Below are positions 40,593-50,657 of a stretch of 64,000 bases of DNA, in pieces. The notes under the pieces were generated by a model. That model worked only from the letters and a program-made list of their open reading frames with translations, was not told where the DNA came from and made no database searches. The first letter of the stretch is position 1, and each line of letters opens with the position of its first letter. Made by a program: the position numbers and the translations under genes. The DNA comes from Planococcus citri. Taxonomy: Eukaryota > Arthropoda > Insecta > Hemiptera > Pseudococcidae. The stretch is from NCBI RefSeq assembly GCF_950023065.1, contig NC_088678.1, forward strand, positions 12,204,580-12,268,579, read 5' to 3'.

Positions 40593-41541
40593 GAAAGGAA
40601 AGCTCAGGGCTAGAAGGGTCACAGCACCCCCCTATTTCAATAGGGAAATTGCTGAAAAAAAAGAACTGGTCAACATTTCTGATGAAATTAGGGAGAAATT
40701 TGAGCTACTTCAAGACACAAAAATTAACAAGCAACGAAAAATTATGGAGAACTTGGCACCTATAGTACAACCACTACAAGATTTGAAAAATAGTTTTAAA
40801 AAACAGCGAGATGTAGAAACCCAAACCAGCAGTGAACAAAATTTGATCAAAATAAAAACAGAAACCCACCCAGATAATCAAATGAATAAAACCACAGATG
40901 AAAAAATCAATGACTCCAAGGAGGGTCCTAGGTTACTCAGACAACGACATAAGCCCACCATTTCCTATAAAATTTCCAGAAAAAAAACTGACAAGATCGG
41001 TTCGCTCATATCACCTAGTGATGACCCCATATATGGTATAAAATTTGATAAAAAGCTTGGCTCATTTACTATAGGTAACACACCTGTATACATAAACCAA
41101 TCTAAAATTCAAATTCAAGATCAGTTTTTCAAAAAAACACCAGGGTTAATGCAATTATTAACGACTTCTCAAAAGTCTTACAATAATGTACTCCCTGAAG
41201 ATCTAAGTACATATAAACAGATACTAACACTTACAAAACCTCATTTAAGAAGTGATGGTCGCCTCAAGTGGCAGAGGGGGGATAAATTTCAATTTATTAA
41301 AAGTTTATTCTCAACTCCAAAATCCGGAGGTTGCATATCCGACCCCAGAAAGGCTCTAATCACCCCTTCAAATAAAAAATATCAGCTGGTTTATTATAAT
41401 GATTTCAACGAGTTAATCAATCGAATGAAGGTACTTGTTGGCGAGCAAAACGCTGGAAATCACTCAGAAGACTTGAAAAGAGAGCTACATTCCATTATTG
41501 AAGAATTGATTGAAGCTGGTATTATTGCATACAGAGTATGA
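40576..41541 (+). CDS. Conserved Polinton protein of unknown role
   Basis: This 321-residue ORF starts inside the end of the ATPase gene. The N-terminal half is charged and disordered-looking. The C-terminal half has the pattern of a protein found in many arthropod Polintons (DPIYGI, then TPGLMQLL, PHLRSDG, YYNDFNELI and a final ELIEAGII), possibly the DUF8207 family. The biochemical role is not known to me. Its 4-nt overlap (ATGA) with the integrase suggests linked translation from one message. Confidence 0.7.
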   Translation: MKARREKGKLRARRVTAPPYFNREIAEKKELVNISDEIREKFELLQDTKINKQRKIMENLAPIVQPLQDLKNSFKKQRDVETQTSSEQNLIKIKTETHPDNQMNKTTDEKINDSKEGPRLLRQRHKPTISYKISRKKTDKIGSLISPSDDPIYGIKFDKKLGSFTIGNTPVYINQSKIQIQDQFFKKTPGLMQLLTTSQKSYNNVLPEDLSTYKQILTLTKPHLRSDGRLKWQRGDKFQFIKSLFSTPKSGGCISDPRKALITPSNKKYQLVYYNDFNELINRMKVLVGEQNAGNHSEDLKRELHSIIEELIEAGIIAYRV

Positions 41542-42488
41542 CTTCGGCAAAACGTGAGGTGGCACTTGAATTACACAAGCCAGCAAGAAGAAACTACTTG
41601 AGAAGAAGGGTTGAGATAAAAGGTCTCTATGACTTGTTTGCTGCTGACTTGGTTGACATGATAGCTTATGCGGCAGATAATGAGCAATTTAAATATATTT
41701 TGACAGTTATAAATTGCTTTTCAAAATATGCTTGGTGTATACCCCTGAAACTGAAATCTGGTCAGGAGGTGGCTGCTGCATTGAATTCAATTTTTTCTAC
41801 TCTCCCAAAACCCCCAAAATACTTACATACCGATCAGGGTACCGAATTTTACAACTCTGACTGTGAAAAAATTTACAAAAAATATAAAATTCACCACTAC
41901 TCAACTTATAGCATAGTTAAGGCAGGGATAATTGAAAGGTTCAATCAAAGTCTTCGCCATTTAATGTTTCGCGAGTTCAGTGTGAGGGGGTCATATGAAT
42001 ACCTCAAAATTTTACCCAAGCTTTTAGAAATTTACAATAATAGGTACCATAGGACCATAGAATGCACTCCATCACAGGTTAATGAACGCAATCAGGCTAC
42101 AATATTGAAAAATATCATCAAAAATACAGGACCTGTTAAGCAGCCTACTTTAAAGCCAAAATTCAAGGTTGGAGCTAAAGTAAGAATTTCATATCAAAAA
42201 GTCCTATTTGTTCCGGGGTATTTGCCAAGGTGGTCAACTGAGATATTTACAGTAGTAAAAGTTCAAACAAATACTCGTCCAATTACTTACATACTGAAAG
42301 ATTTGAAGGGTGCTGAAATTAAGGGTACTTTTTATGCCGAAGAGTTGCAAGAAACGAAACATCCGAATGTATACTTGATTGAAAAAATTCTTCAAACTCG
42401 AGGTAATCAATTGCTTGTTAAATGGTTAGGATTTGACGAATCAGAAAACAGCTGGATCCCAAAATCTGACATTTTACCAAATAATTAG
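41538..42488 (+). CDS. Polinton integrase with chromodomain
   Basis: This 316-residue retroviral-type integrase has catalytic D37 (AADLVD), D99 (HTDQGTEF) and E133 (IIERFN). The C-terminal chromodomain at about 272-310 (VYLIEKIL, then VKWLGFDESENSW) may steer insertion to marked chromatin. The N-terminal HHCC zinc finger common in this family is absent: the protein begins right before the core. The gap between the second Asp and the Glu is 33 residues instead of 35. It inserts the element and makes the 6-bp target duplication. Confidence 0.92.
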   Translation: MTSAKREVALELHKPARRNYLRRRVEIKGLYDLFAADLVDMIAYAADNEQFKYILTVINCFSKYAWCIPLKLKSGQEVAAALNSIFSTLPKPPKYLHTDQGTEFYNSDCEKIYKKYKIHHYSTYSIVKAGIIERFNQSLRHLMFREFSVRGSYEYLKILPKLLEIYNNRYHRTIECTPSQVNERNQATILKNIIKNTGPVKQPTLKPKFKVGAKVRISYQKVLFVPGYLPRWSTEIFTVVKVQTNTRPITYILKDLKGAEIKGTFYAEELQETKHPNVYLIEKILQTRGNQLLVKWLGFDESENSWIPKSDILPNN

Positions 42489-42896
42489 TAAATTTTTCAA
42501 AAAAAAAATGTTGGGCGGATTGGTACTTCTGTCAATTCTTCTTCTACCTAGTTATAGGTACTACAGCTACCTGAACCATGCAGGTGCGAGTTAGTTGCGC
42601 ACTGTGTTTTTTCTCCCTTCCAATAGTATACTTTATAAACTCGTCAGTAGGTACTACAGCTACCTGAACCATGCAGATGCGAGTTGGTTGCGCACTCTGT
42701 TTTTTCACCCTTCTAATAGTATACTTTATAAACTCGTCAGTTGTACACTCAGTTCTCCGAAGTATACTATCGTTTAATGATGTGAGTTGTGTTCGTTTCG
42801 CTTATTGTCGGTAGTGTGTGTTTCATTTATGCCAGCTCTCAGTTGCTTTGTGAATATTTTATAGTTGTGCACTGTGCTTGATCATTTTTTTACAAG
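42489..42896 (+). repeat. Intergenic duplication upstream of accessory pair
   Basis: Two tandem copies of about 95 bp, at 42557-42650 and 42652-42742, share AGCTACCTGAACCATGCAG and GTATACTTTATAAACTCGTC. The TATAAA in each may be a promoter element for the gene at 42897. Confidence 0.75.
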
Positions 42897-43682
42897 ATGA
42901 ACCTACTACTAAATTCCGATGTTTCCTTTATAGAAAATTCTTTGATCGTTAAAATGGGACTGAACATTGATGATGATTTCCATCCAACAGTCGTCATAGC
43001 CGATGATGAGGGGTTTAAAAATAAAACATTTTTCAAGCTAAAATCTTATGATTGGTTTAAATTTATCAATATTCCATTTTTTGAAAATATTGAGCCTAAA
43101 TATCCATTTGTGCAAAAAAATCAAGTTGAAAAACCTCCTACCAATGAAAAATCAACTGTGGAGCTTACAACTCAATCACTGCCAACCCAAGATATAGTTG
43201 AAGAGCCTAATAATACAGACCAGAGAACTGAATACCTTGGCATCTATAAACTTATCTGTGATAAAATTTCACTTCGTGTTGTTGATTTAAGGAGCTCTCA
43301 AACTATCATTGTAATCAACGAAGCACAATTTGAGGAGTTGAGTGAAATATTGCGTGACTTAATTTCATTCAGATTTGATCACCTGCAGCGTTATCAGATT
43401 TATTCCATCTGTATTTTCTCAGAGTTGGTAAATTACTACATTCCACACCCTGGGATAAAAAAGCAGCCAGTTGAAGCGATTGAAGATGAAGATTTGCCAA
43501 ATTTAACCTACATTTCAAAAAATGCGTTCGATAGACTTGACAACTCGGTTTGCAGAATCATCCAACAGGAGATGAGAATTCTTGCTCAAAATCGCATATA
43601 TAAACTGGCAGATAGAGTGAAATACAAGTATTTCTGTGACTGGCATCGTACAAATCACATATACTTCCCACAAGCTGAATGA
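42897..43682 (+). CDS. Unknown Polinton protein, related to the right-end 285-residue protein
   Basis: This 261-residue ORF is not a recognised family. Two beta-rich segments are visible: residues 20-65 (GLNIDDDFHPTVVIADDEG) and 118-165 (ISLRVV, then TIIVINEAQFEEL), joined by a Ser/Thr/Pro linker. Both resemble segments of the 285-residue protein at 54336-55193. The pattern of a short strand pair ending in an aromatic then Leu is loosely like PC4-type single-strand DNA-binding folds, but this is weak. Its stop overlaps the next start by 4 nt. Confidence 0.7.
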   Translation: MNLLLNSDVSFIENSLIVKMGLNIDDDFHPTVVIADDEGFKNKTFFKLKSYDWFKFINIPFFENIEPKYPFVQKNQVEKPPTNEKSTVELTTQSLPTQDIVEEPNNTDQRTEYLGIYKLICDKISLRVVDLRSSQTIIVINEAQFEELSEILRDLISFRFDHLQRYQIYSICIFSELVNYYIPHPGIKKQPVEAIEDEDLPNLTYISKNAFDRLDNSVCRIIQQEMRILAQNRIYKLADRVKYKYFCDWHRTNHIYFPQAE

Positions 43683-44296
43683 CTTCAAGCTCATTGCTTT
43701 CAATTTTGTGTGGCATTGTTATTATTTATTGCCAGATTCATATGCATGTAAAAAAGGACAATTTTACCATGGCGAGGCAGTCAGCTGCATTTTTTGTAGA
43801 CTTCTCATTTTACCGTGACTGGCGCAACTCAATCATCATTAAGGAAATTGCTGCACGCGACTTGAAGGGTCAGTATGGATTTCATCACGTATACCTACCA
43901 CCCTACACCTTTGATGTCTTACCTGCCTCGAATCGCTTCTCTGCCAAGTGGCAAGTTGAACACCTGCAAATGATCGAATGGGACAGTGGTTACATGGAGT
44001 ACAACGAACTAGCAAACATCCTTGATGAACTTGGCCAACACGCTCATAATGGAAAAATATTTGTGAAGGGTGATGAAAAAGCAAGATACCTGAAAAATAA
44101 ACTAAATAGGTATAATGTGACAGTAATTGAGATGGGTGAAGAAATGAAAACACCTTCATTAAGAGAGCTACGAAAAAAATATCCTGCCATTGTAAATACG
44201 AGCAGATGCGACTTTAATCATAGTTGCTGTGTATTAGTGCACATGAATTTAATGTTTCAGTGGTATATTGAAAATTTTGCATCAGATTTTATGTAA
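43679..44296 (+). CDS. Conserved mobile-element-associated protein of unknown function
   Basis: This 205-residue ORF starts with a 4-nt overlap (ATGA) with the upstream gene, so they are probably co-expressed. The first ATG leads into a hydrophobic stretch; an internal ATG (MARQSAAFF, 43769) may be the true start. The core FFVDFSFYRDW, a KEIAARDL strand, then KIFVKGDEKARYL and a C-terminal DFNHSCC recall a protein family recurrent in arthropod genomes and mobile elements. I recognise the pattern but cannot assign an enzyme; an RNase H-like or exonuclease fold is a guess. Confidence 0.6.
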   Translation: MTSSSLLSILCGIVIIYCQIHMHVKKDNFTMARQSAAFFVDFSFYRDWRNSIIIKEIAARDLKGQYGFHHVYLPPYTFDVLPASNRFSAKWQVEHLQMIEWDSGYMEYNELANILDELGQHAHNGKIFVKGDEKARYLKNKLNRYNVTVIEMGEEMKTPSLRELRKKYPAIVNTSRCDFNHSCCVLVHMNLMFQWYIENFASDFM

Positions 44297-44640
44297 ATAA
44301 ATATTTTTTACTGGAAAACGTGTTTTTCTCTTTTAAAACTATGATTAGAAATGAAACTATTTTTTTCTTGAAAAGGTTTATTAAATCATAAAATTCAATA
44401 CAAGTACAGGTAGGACAAAAGTCAGTTTGCAAGTTGGCAAAAATTGAAAAATGGAATTTTCACATTTTGAAAAGTTCTAGTTTTTTGTTAAAAAATCAAA
44501 AACCAACAATCCTAGAAACAATGACTCTAGGAATAGAAAACTGACGAATTCGTGATTTTTCGAGGATACAAGCTGACTTTTACCCACCTAGGTGCATAAA
44601 TAAAATAGAACAGGTAAGTACTTAAGTAAACTGTACAATC
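44297..44640. other. Convergent 3' gap
   Basis: This 344-bp gap lies between the 3' ends of the 205-residue gene and the DNA polymerase gene. A poly-A signal (AATAAA) lies directly after the plus-strand stop. No gene is seen. Confidence 0.5.
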
Positions 44641-47600
44641 TTATTGAAATTCACTTATTTTATAATGACCCCAAGGAAGGGTTTCAATGCCATTGGGTAA
44701 TAAAAATCTCTTATCATCTGAAAAGCTTAGGGCTTTTTTATTTAATAATTGTGTATAAATTATATGCTTATCACTACGAAAACTATACATTGGCTTAAAA
44801 ATAGAAGTTCTATTTTCTAAACATTTTTTATAATCTTCCATTGTCATATCTTTTTCAACGACACATTTTTTAATACCTTTACATTTCTTTGTGATTCTAT
44901 CCTCTACATTGAAACAGTATGACTTTGATTTCAAACCAATAAATTCAGCCATGATCCTACCTTGACACTCATCTTTGAATTTTCCAACAACCTTTTTATT
45001 AACAATTGGAAAATTATAGATATTTTCTTCTGGGTAGTCACTGGTGTCGAAATAAGTAGGTATGAAGGGTAAAATATCTTTATAAAAATCATCCGTTTTG
45101 ATATCATATAAGAGGGAGTCAGTATCAGTATAACAAAGCTCAACTCTCTCTTCATACAGGGGCTTGATTACAGAGTAATGAAAATCGTACATAAGTAGTT
45201 TTGAAGAGTCCAAAACAGTGAAACCTATGTAAATTGGCTTGTCATACATTATTTTTATTTTGCTCAATTCTACAGCTACCAAGTTCTCATTAAAAATAGT
45301 GCAACTATTGAATTGCGGTAAATTTATGTAGTACTGGGCCCCCCTTTTATTACTTTTAGATTTGAAATGAGTCACCAGTCTAACATCAATCCGTTTTTCC
45401 ACCGATTCCATTGTTTTTCCAAAAACCGAATTATTCATTAATTTCCAAAAATCTTTTTCAAAATCCGATTTTGACTGAGCTCTTTTAGCAGTGTTTAGGT
45501 CTATGTAGGGTTTTAACCAACGAGATTGTTTAAATTTCAAGATTCGATGTATTTTGATCAATTTCAGGCCTTGTGAGAGACATTGTTTCAAGTTAATATA
45601 ATGAATGATGTAATTTTTCTTATCAAAAACATTGGCAATCAATTTAGGCTGTTTTAATTTTGAACCAGGAGGAATCATAGATTCTGGACAGAATGGAAAA
45701 TCTTTATGATCATCGTGTAAATGTTTTGGGTACTCCAAGTCTACCTCTAAGATATACCCTATTTCAGCATCATCTCCAATTTCAAACACATTAAAATTGC
45801 ACACATCCTCAACCCACTCGAATTTACTATGAGCGAGATAGCTACTCAAACTGTGGCCATATAAGTTGTTACAATCCAAATAAACTAAATGATGAGTTGG
45901 TTTGGAGGGGTCAAATTTTTTCATATAAGTGTTATTGGCTGTGGCTTGACGTTTTGTACATTGAGAAAGGCCACCTCTGATTCCTTTTTGAATAAAATGT
46001 ACCATATCTATATCTGTGAATAAATCCAATGTAATTTTAGTATATTTCAGCATCGCATCCCAACTTAGCCCTGGAGAAGTATAGTACTGAGCCGGATCCA
46101 GTTTATAAGTATCTAGACATAAATCCCTAAAATTTTCAAACACGTCAGTCAACAGTAGAACATCAGTTTTTAGATATAAATCTGAGTAGTCACCTAAATT
46201 TTTGCAATCAAACTTGCTCCAAATGTTCTCTGCTCGCTTATATTCCTCATTTGCTATGCCAGATTTTGTCAATTTTGAATAAAATTGATCTTGTGAAGGT
46301 AAATGCTCTAATTTGAGTTTTTCTTCACAATCTGTAAATTCATAAGGAAACACACCTTTCATACGCATCAAATTAAATTCTTCCTCATCCTGAAAATGAC
46401 ATTTCAAAGTTTTTAGTTGGCTCGGAAGTAAATTTTTCACAAGTTTGTCCAAACTGGCAGCTAAAAACCTACAAGAGTCCAAAAAACGGAGTTTGATGTG
46501 ATCTTTTTTAAATATCCCTTGAGAATCGATGCAATCTACACCTATGTATTTCGTAAATGAAATGTATTTTTCTTTAGTGCTGGCTATTAATTCGACCCTA
46601 CTTTTATCATATCCTATTTCAGGTATTATAAAATGAGCGTCATAATTAGTCAAATTATGCATGATCACAGGCACAAAATCAGGGCGATGTAAATTTAGGT
46701 TGCAAATTTGGTGAGCACTACCTCGATATAACCCTGTGAAATGATCGTGATCTCGTACAATGATATCATCAACCTTATATTCTGTCTCACAAATGTAACA
46801 CACAGTAGCACTTACAAATTGGTTTTCTTGTTCAGGTGTTAACGGTTTCATCGGTACAGTCACGGACAGGTACAAGTTAGCTCGTTTTGCTTCGTCTCGC
46901 AGGTACATCCAGAACTGCTTTACACAGTCAACCCCCCTATACAGGTGATATTTATCTAATTTTGAATCAAACGAGCACTTGGTATAGCAGGCAAAACTGA
47001 AAGGTTCGTGTAGTGAAACATTTTCTGTATGAGATGTAGTCGGATCATTTGAACAAGAAGAGAATGGTTTTAAATAGGCTTCGAAATCTGCATAAATCAC
47101 AAAAGGGACACGCAGCATTTTGTGTTCATTTTTAAATTTTATTTTTGCCGAATCACCCTTAGGTAAAAAAGTAACAATATGATTACAATCGTTTTCCTCG
47201 TGTCGTTTTAATCTTTGGGAGGATTGAAAATTTATTAAACAACCATTGCATAAGTATTTTTTATGCTGATTTGAGTTTAATTGAGAAGAAACAAGTCTAC
47301 CAAGATTTCTTATCCAGCAGTAGTGACCATTACCCAAATCATTTTGAATGTATAATAAATTTATGTGAATTCGTTCTGGACTGACATTTTTTGAAAAAAA
47401 TAATGGTCCTATAATTTTTTCCCCATCAATACCAAAAACATTGACACTGATTGGATTATTTTTTTCAAATTTTTTTATGTCTCTGAGTTTAACTGGGAAT
47501 TCAATACCTTCGAAATTTAAGACTTCTTTATAATTTGGATAAGAACTCATTCTGGTACATTTTTTGTAATGAGGTGCCGGATGTAATGCTGAAATTAATG

Positions 47601-48453
47601 CCCAAGCAAAACAGGCTTGATCGTTATTCTTAATGTTCACAACAGCCCTTTTAAGAAGTACCCATTTAGGTAACTGTAGATATGAGCTGCCTTTAAGAGG
47701 GTTATACTTATTTAAATTCACTTCTAAAAAAAGAATTTTGTCTAATGACCAACCAGATCCTTTGCCCTGAAATTCCTCGCTCTTAGTTTTTATTGTATTT
47801 TTAAATTCTTCGTACGATTCATTCAAATCACCACTTTCTGCGCAATATATTACGTTCTTGGTATTGAAAGATTTTATGTCGATCATATCTATGGGTTTAT
47901 TATAGGTCGCAAATAATTCAACATTATACTTGAAATTTCTATGTTGTAAAGCCATTTCTGTAATAATTAAGTTGACTTCTGTGTATACATTATTTAAAAA
48001 TTCTGGGATATCATGAAATACTTCATTTGGTGTAATTCGATAGCTTCTTATCCGACTCTTGAATGCTGATTTGACCTCTTCAACCTTAGAATTTATGGTT
48101 TTCCAGCAGCAGTTATTTTTGTGTTCCAAACTCCGAAGATGTCCGCCAAACATTGATAATTCAATGTCTTTATCACATTCGTTGCAGTGCTTTATGCTGT
48201 AAGGCTTGAATTTCTTGGGTGGTTGATGAGTTTCAATTTGACGAGCTGGTGCTGGCCTCTTTGACCTCTTCCTCTGCGAGACACAATTTAATTGATCAAC
48301 GTGTGTTTTATAATTATCTTTCCTAGTGAACTCATGCTGACAGTGGTTGCACTTGAAAGTTTCCCTTCGATTTCTATGCTTTGCATAAATATGACGTTCT
48401 AAATTGAATCTCCTATTAAAAGATTGATTACATTCATCACACTCGAATGCCAT
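44641..48453 (-). CDS. polB: Protein-primed DNA polymerase B
   Basis: This 1270-residue polymerase has exonuclease motifs DFE (456-458), NYD (603-605) and Y760/D764, polymerase motif A DCNNLYG (860-866), motif B KLMNNSVFGK (1004-1013) and motif C YTDTDS (1108-1113). N-terminal C2H2 zinc fingers occupy residues 4-25 and 35-57, with further fingers at about 90-115 and 402-423. A Cys/His treble-clef module (CYIC 552-555, then DHDHFTG and CNLN) lies between the first two exonuclease motifs. It replicates the element from a terminal protein primer, presumably starting at the TIRs. No frame breaks. Confidence 0.95.
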   Translation of the reverse strand: MAFECDECNQSFNRRFNLERHIYAKHRNRRETFKCNHCQHEFTRKDNYKTHVDQLNCVSQRKRSKRPAPARQIETHQPPKKFKPYSIKHCNECDKDIELSMFGGHLRSLEHKNNCCWKTINSKVEEVKSAFKSRIRSYRITPNEVFHDIPEFLNNVYTEVNLIITEMALQHRNFKYNVELFATYNKPIDMIDIKSFNTKNVIYCAESGDLNESYEEFKNTIKTKSEEFQGKGSGWSLDKILFLEVNLNKYNPLKGSSYLQLPKWVLLKRAVVNIKNNDQACFAWALISALHPAPHYKKCTRMSSYPNYKEVLNFEGIEFPVKLRDIKKFEKNNPISVNVFGIDGEKIIGPLFFSKNVSPERIHINLLYIQNDLGNGHYCWIRNLGRLVSSQLNSNQHKKYLCNGCLINFQSSQRLKRHEENDCNHIVTFLPKGDSAKIKFKNEHKMLRVPFVIYADFEAYLKPFSSCSNDPTTSHTENVSLHEPFSFACYTKCSFDSKLDKYHLYRGVDCVKQFWMYLRDEAKRANLYLSVTVPMKPLTPEQENQFVSATVCYICETEYKVDDIIVRDHDHFTGLYRGSAHQICNLNLHRPDFVPVIMHNLTNYDAHFIIPEIGYDKSRVELIASTKEKYISFTKYIGVDCIDSQGIFKKDHIKLRFLDSCRFLAASLDKLVKNLLPSQLKTLKCHFQDEEEFNLMRMKGVFPYEFTDCEEKLKLEHLPSQDQFYSKLTKSGIANEEYKRAENIWSKFDCKNLGDYSDLYLKTDVLLLTDVFENFRDLCLDTYKLDPAQYYTSPGLSWDAMLKYTKITLDLFTDIDMVHFIQKGIRGGLSQCTKRQATANNTYMKKFDPSKPTHHLVYLDCNNLYGHSLSSYLAHSKFEWVEDVCNFNVFEIGDDAEIGYILEVDLEYPKHLHDDHKDFPFCPESMIPPGSKLKQPKLIANVFDKKNYIIHYINLKQCLSQGLKLIKIHRILKFKQSRWLKPYIDLNTAKRAQSKSDFEKDFWKLMNNSVFGKTMESVEKRIDVRLVTHFKSKSNKRGAQYYINLPQFNSCTIFNENLVAVELSKIKIMYDKPIYIGFTVLDSSKLLMYDFHYSVIKPLYEERVELCYTDTDSLLYDIKTDDFYKDILPFIPTYFDTSDYPEENIYNFPIVNKKVVGKFKDECQGRIMAEFIGLKSKSYCFNVEDRITKKCKGIKKCVVEKDMTMEDYKKCLENRTSIFKPMYSFRSDKHIIYTQLLNKKALSFSDDKRFLLPNGIETLPWGHYKISEFQ

Positions 48454-49177
48454 TGAAACAAAATGAAAAAACTGCTCAAAAATTGAAAAACCTCGAGAGA
48501 ATACAATTCTATGTAAAAGTTCATATACGTAACACTTAGCACAAACTTAAAAAAGTTCACAGGAGCATAGCAAGAGAATGCAAAACATGAATGAAAGCAG
48601 CCCACTTCAAAGTTTCGTTTTATAGTTTTTTCACAATATCCGCCCTTTTACACGCCCCCAAACTAAGGTAAGATTCCCACCACCAGAGATCACCACCATC
48701 ACTCCGCCTTTACTTGACCAATTAATTCAAAATTTATAACCTAAAAATTCCGTTTTTCAACGGATTTTCAAAGACTTTGACAAAAATGTTAAGTAAATAT
48801 CCGAGTCATTTTATTTGTTTTGCTTATGAACTGTAAATTCTCCTTTAAACAGATTTCAAACCATTTTTTTTCTGAAAAATGTATACCTAACAGTACTAAA
48901 AAATATTTGAAAACACGTATTTTTCAACATATTTTCAGAGACTTGAAAAAAAATATTGAAATTTGTTTTTTCAACAGATATTGGAGATTTTTTTAGTAAA
49001 AATTCATGACGTGAAAAAATGATGAATTGTTTACTTTGATTTTATTTTAAACTGATTTTTTGCCATTTTTATTTCAATGCATGATGCAAAAAATGAGAAA
49101 CAAGTGCATTAAAATTCAGGTTTCAATGGATTTTTAATGGCTTTTAATGGGAAAGCTTCACTGATGCTCCTCAACTG
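48454..49177. other. Non-coding gap upstream of polB
   Basis: This AT-rich gap holds the polB promoter region and the 3' region of the RING gene. It contains repeated phrases such as TTTTCAACGGATTTTCA near 48750, 48930 and 49120. No gene is supported. Confidence 0.45.
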
Positions 49178-49573
49178 TCATAGTCCGAGGAAAGTTTTAG
49201 GATAAGAGTGGGTAATTTCAACTCTGCAAATTGGACAATTTTTCAGATTTTCATTACAATTTTTGCACACATAGTAATGTCCGCAAGGTTCATAAATGAA
49301 GAATTTTTCATCATCCATGCAAATACAGCATGTTGTCATACCTTCATCTTCAAAAATTTGACCAGGTTGTTGAACTAGAATATGTATTTTGCTCCTCTTC
49401 GTGATTGAATAATGACCACCTCGAAAATGAATGTAATGGGGGTCCACATCATAAGTACAGTTTTCTTTTCTCATGTCCCTCGGAAAAGCACAGAAGAAAT
49501 TTCTATTATAATTATCATCATCTATGACTATTCTTAGTTTATTTTTTACCTTAACACATCTCAATAGAACCAT
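49178..49573 (-). CDS. RING-finger protein, IAP-like C-terminus
   Basis: This 131-residue protein has a C-terminal C3HC4 RING: C82, C85, C97, H99, C103, C106, C113, C116. Its spacing and position resemble the RING of IAP and MDM2-type E3 ubiquitin ligases. The N-terminal 75 residues are not recognised, and no BIR domain is present. It probably acts as a ubiquitin ligase on element or host proteins; control of cell death is possible but inferred. It is divergent from the Ig-domain gene across a 265-bp gap with a TATATAAA at about 49802. Confidence 0.8.
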   Translation of the reverse strand: MVLLRCVKVKNKLRIVIDDDNYNRNFFCAFPRDMRKENCTYDVDPHYIHFRGGHYSITKRSKIHILVQQPGQIFEDEGMTTCCICMDDEKFFIYEPCGHYYVCKNCNENLKNCPICRVEITHSYPKTFLGL

Positions 49574-49838
49574 GGCGAATAATTTATGTTGTGAGGTGTA
49601 GGTAAGTCACTTGAAATTGATTTTTACACAGATTTTCATTATTTTTTTGATGGAAATTTATGACGTGAAAAATGCTAACTGAGTTACTCTCTGCTTTCAC
49701 AAAATGACCAGATTTCACTAAAATGCTCATTTTATATTTTCTACATGCCCCCCCCAAATTAGATTCATTAATTTTGAATCCCTAGTGAACGAATTAAAAT
49801 AATATATAAAGGAATGAACTGAAATGAAAATGTGAATC

Positions 49839-50636
49839 ATGGCTCGTTTACTGTTTTGCATTGTTGTGTGTTGCGTGTGTATATTGAGTGTAAGTTGTTC
49901 TCTGCTAACTCTTTTTGTGAATTTTAACACAAGCAATGGAAACGAGGTTGAAATTGCTTGTAAAACTTGGCATAATGTGACATTGTTGACCTGGTATGGG
50001 CCAGGAGGTACAGCTGCTAGTCTTATGAATAACAAGGACATTGAAGCACATGATACTAAATGGGAAAACAACAGAATTGCTACTTTACAAATTAAAAATA
50101 TTCATGATGGAACGAAGGGGCGATATACCTGTGGAGGGTACTCACCTGATGGTAAACTAGTTGAAGAACATATGCATATCCATGTGGTTCAGTATGACGA
50201 TTACATAGGTAGGAAAGTATTTTATACCAACATAGGAAAGAACACAACTGCTCTACTACCCTGTTTTGCCGAATCAGTAACTGCATCAAAATATATTTGG
50301 TTTTTTAATAATAATTTGGTTCATTTTGAGAATGATAGAGTGAAAATAAGGGGGAATAAATTGGAAATCAATGACGTCATTGAAAAAGACATAGGAATTT
50401 ATGAATGTCATGCTTATGAGCGTATGGATCAGCATATCTGGAAAAAAATTGTACCCATCAAACTTGAGCAAATTATACCAGTCAGAATATTGAAAGATAG
50501 GTATGAAGAGTTTAGACTACCTTTCAATAAAACTGTGTGGCTCGAATGCGATACCATAGCTGTACCTCCACCTAATATTACCTGGTTTAAAAATACTTAC
50601 CCTTTGTGGAATGGTAAACAAGGTGTTATTATTTAA
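49839..50636 (+). CDS. Ig-domain membrane protein, 5' part, ended by in-frame stop
   Basis: The 265-residue translation begins with a signal peptide (LLFCIVVCCVCILSVSC). Ig-like domain 1 (about 30-115) ends in YTCGGY and domain 2 (about 120-205) in YECHAY. The start of a third domain (WLECD, then ITWFKN) is cut by a TAA at 50634-50636. The same frame continues at once: the next ORF supplies the missing YTCKA strand. The gene is therefore either disrupted by a nonsense change, expressed by readthrough as one protein, or makes a secreted two-domain form. Ig-domain proteins in large DNA viruses often mimic host receptors; that role is inferred. Confidence 0.75.
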   Translation: MARLLFCIVVCCVCILSVSCSLLTLFVNFNTSNGNEVEIACKTWHNVTLLTWYGPGGTAASLMNNKDIEAHDTKWENNRIATLQIKNIHDGTKGRYTCGGYSPDGKLVEEHMHIHVVQYDDYIGRKVFYTNIGKNTTALLPCFAESVTASKYIWFFNNNLVHFENDRVKIRGNKLEINDVIEKDIGIYECHAYERMDQHIWKKIVPIKLEQIIPVRILKDRYEEFRLPFNKTVWLECDTIAVPPPNITWFKNTYPLWNGKQGVII

Positions 50637-50657
50637 TCTCCAAACAAAAATTCAAGC

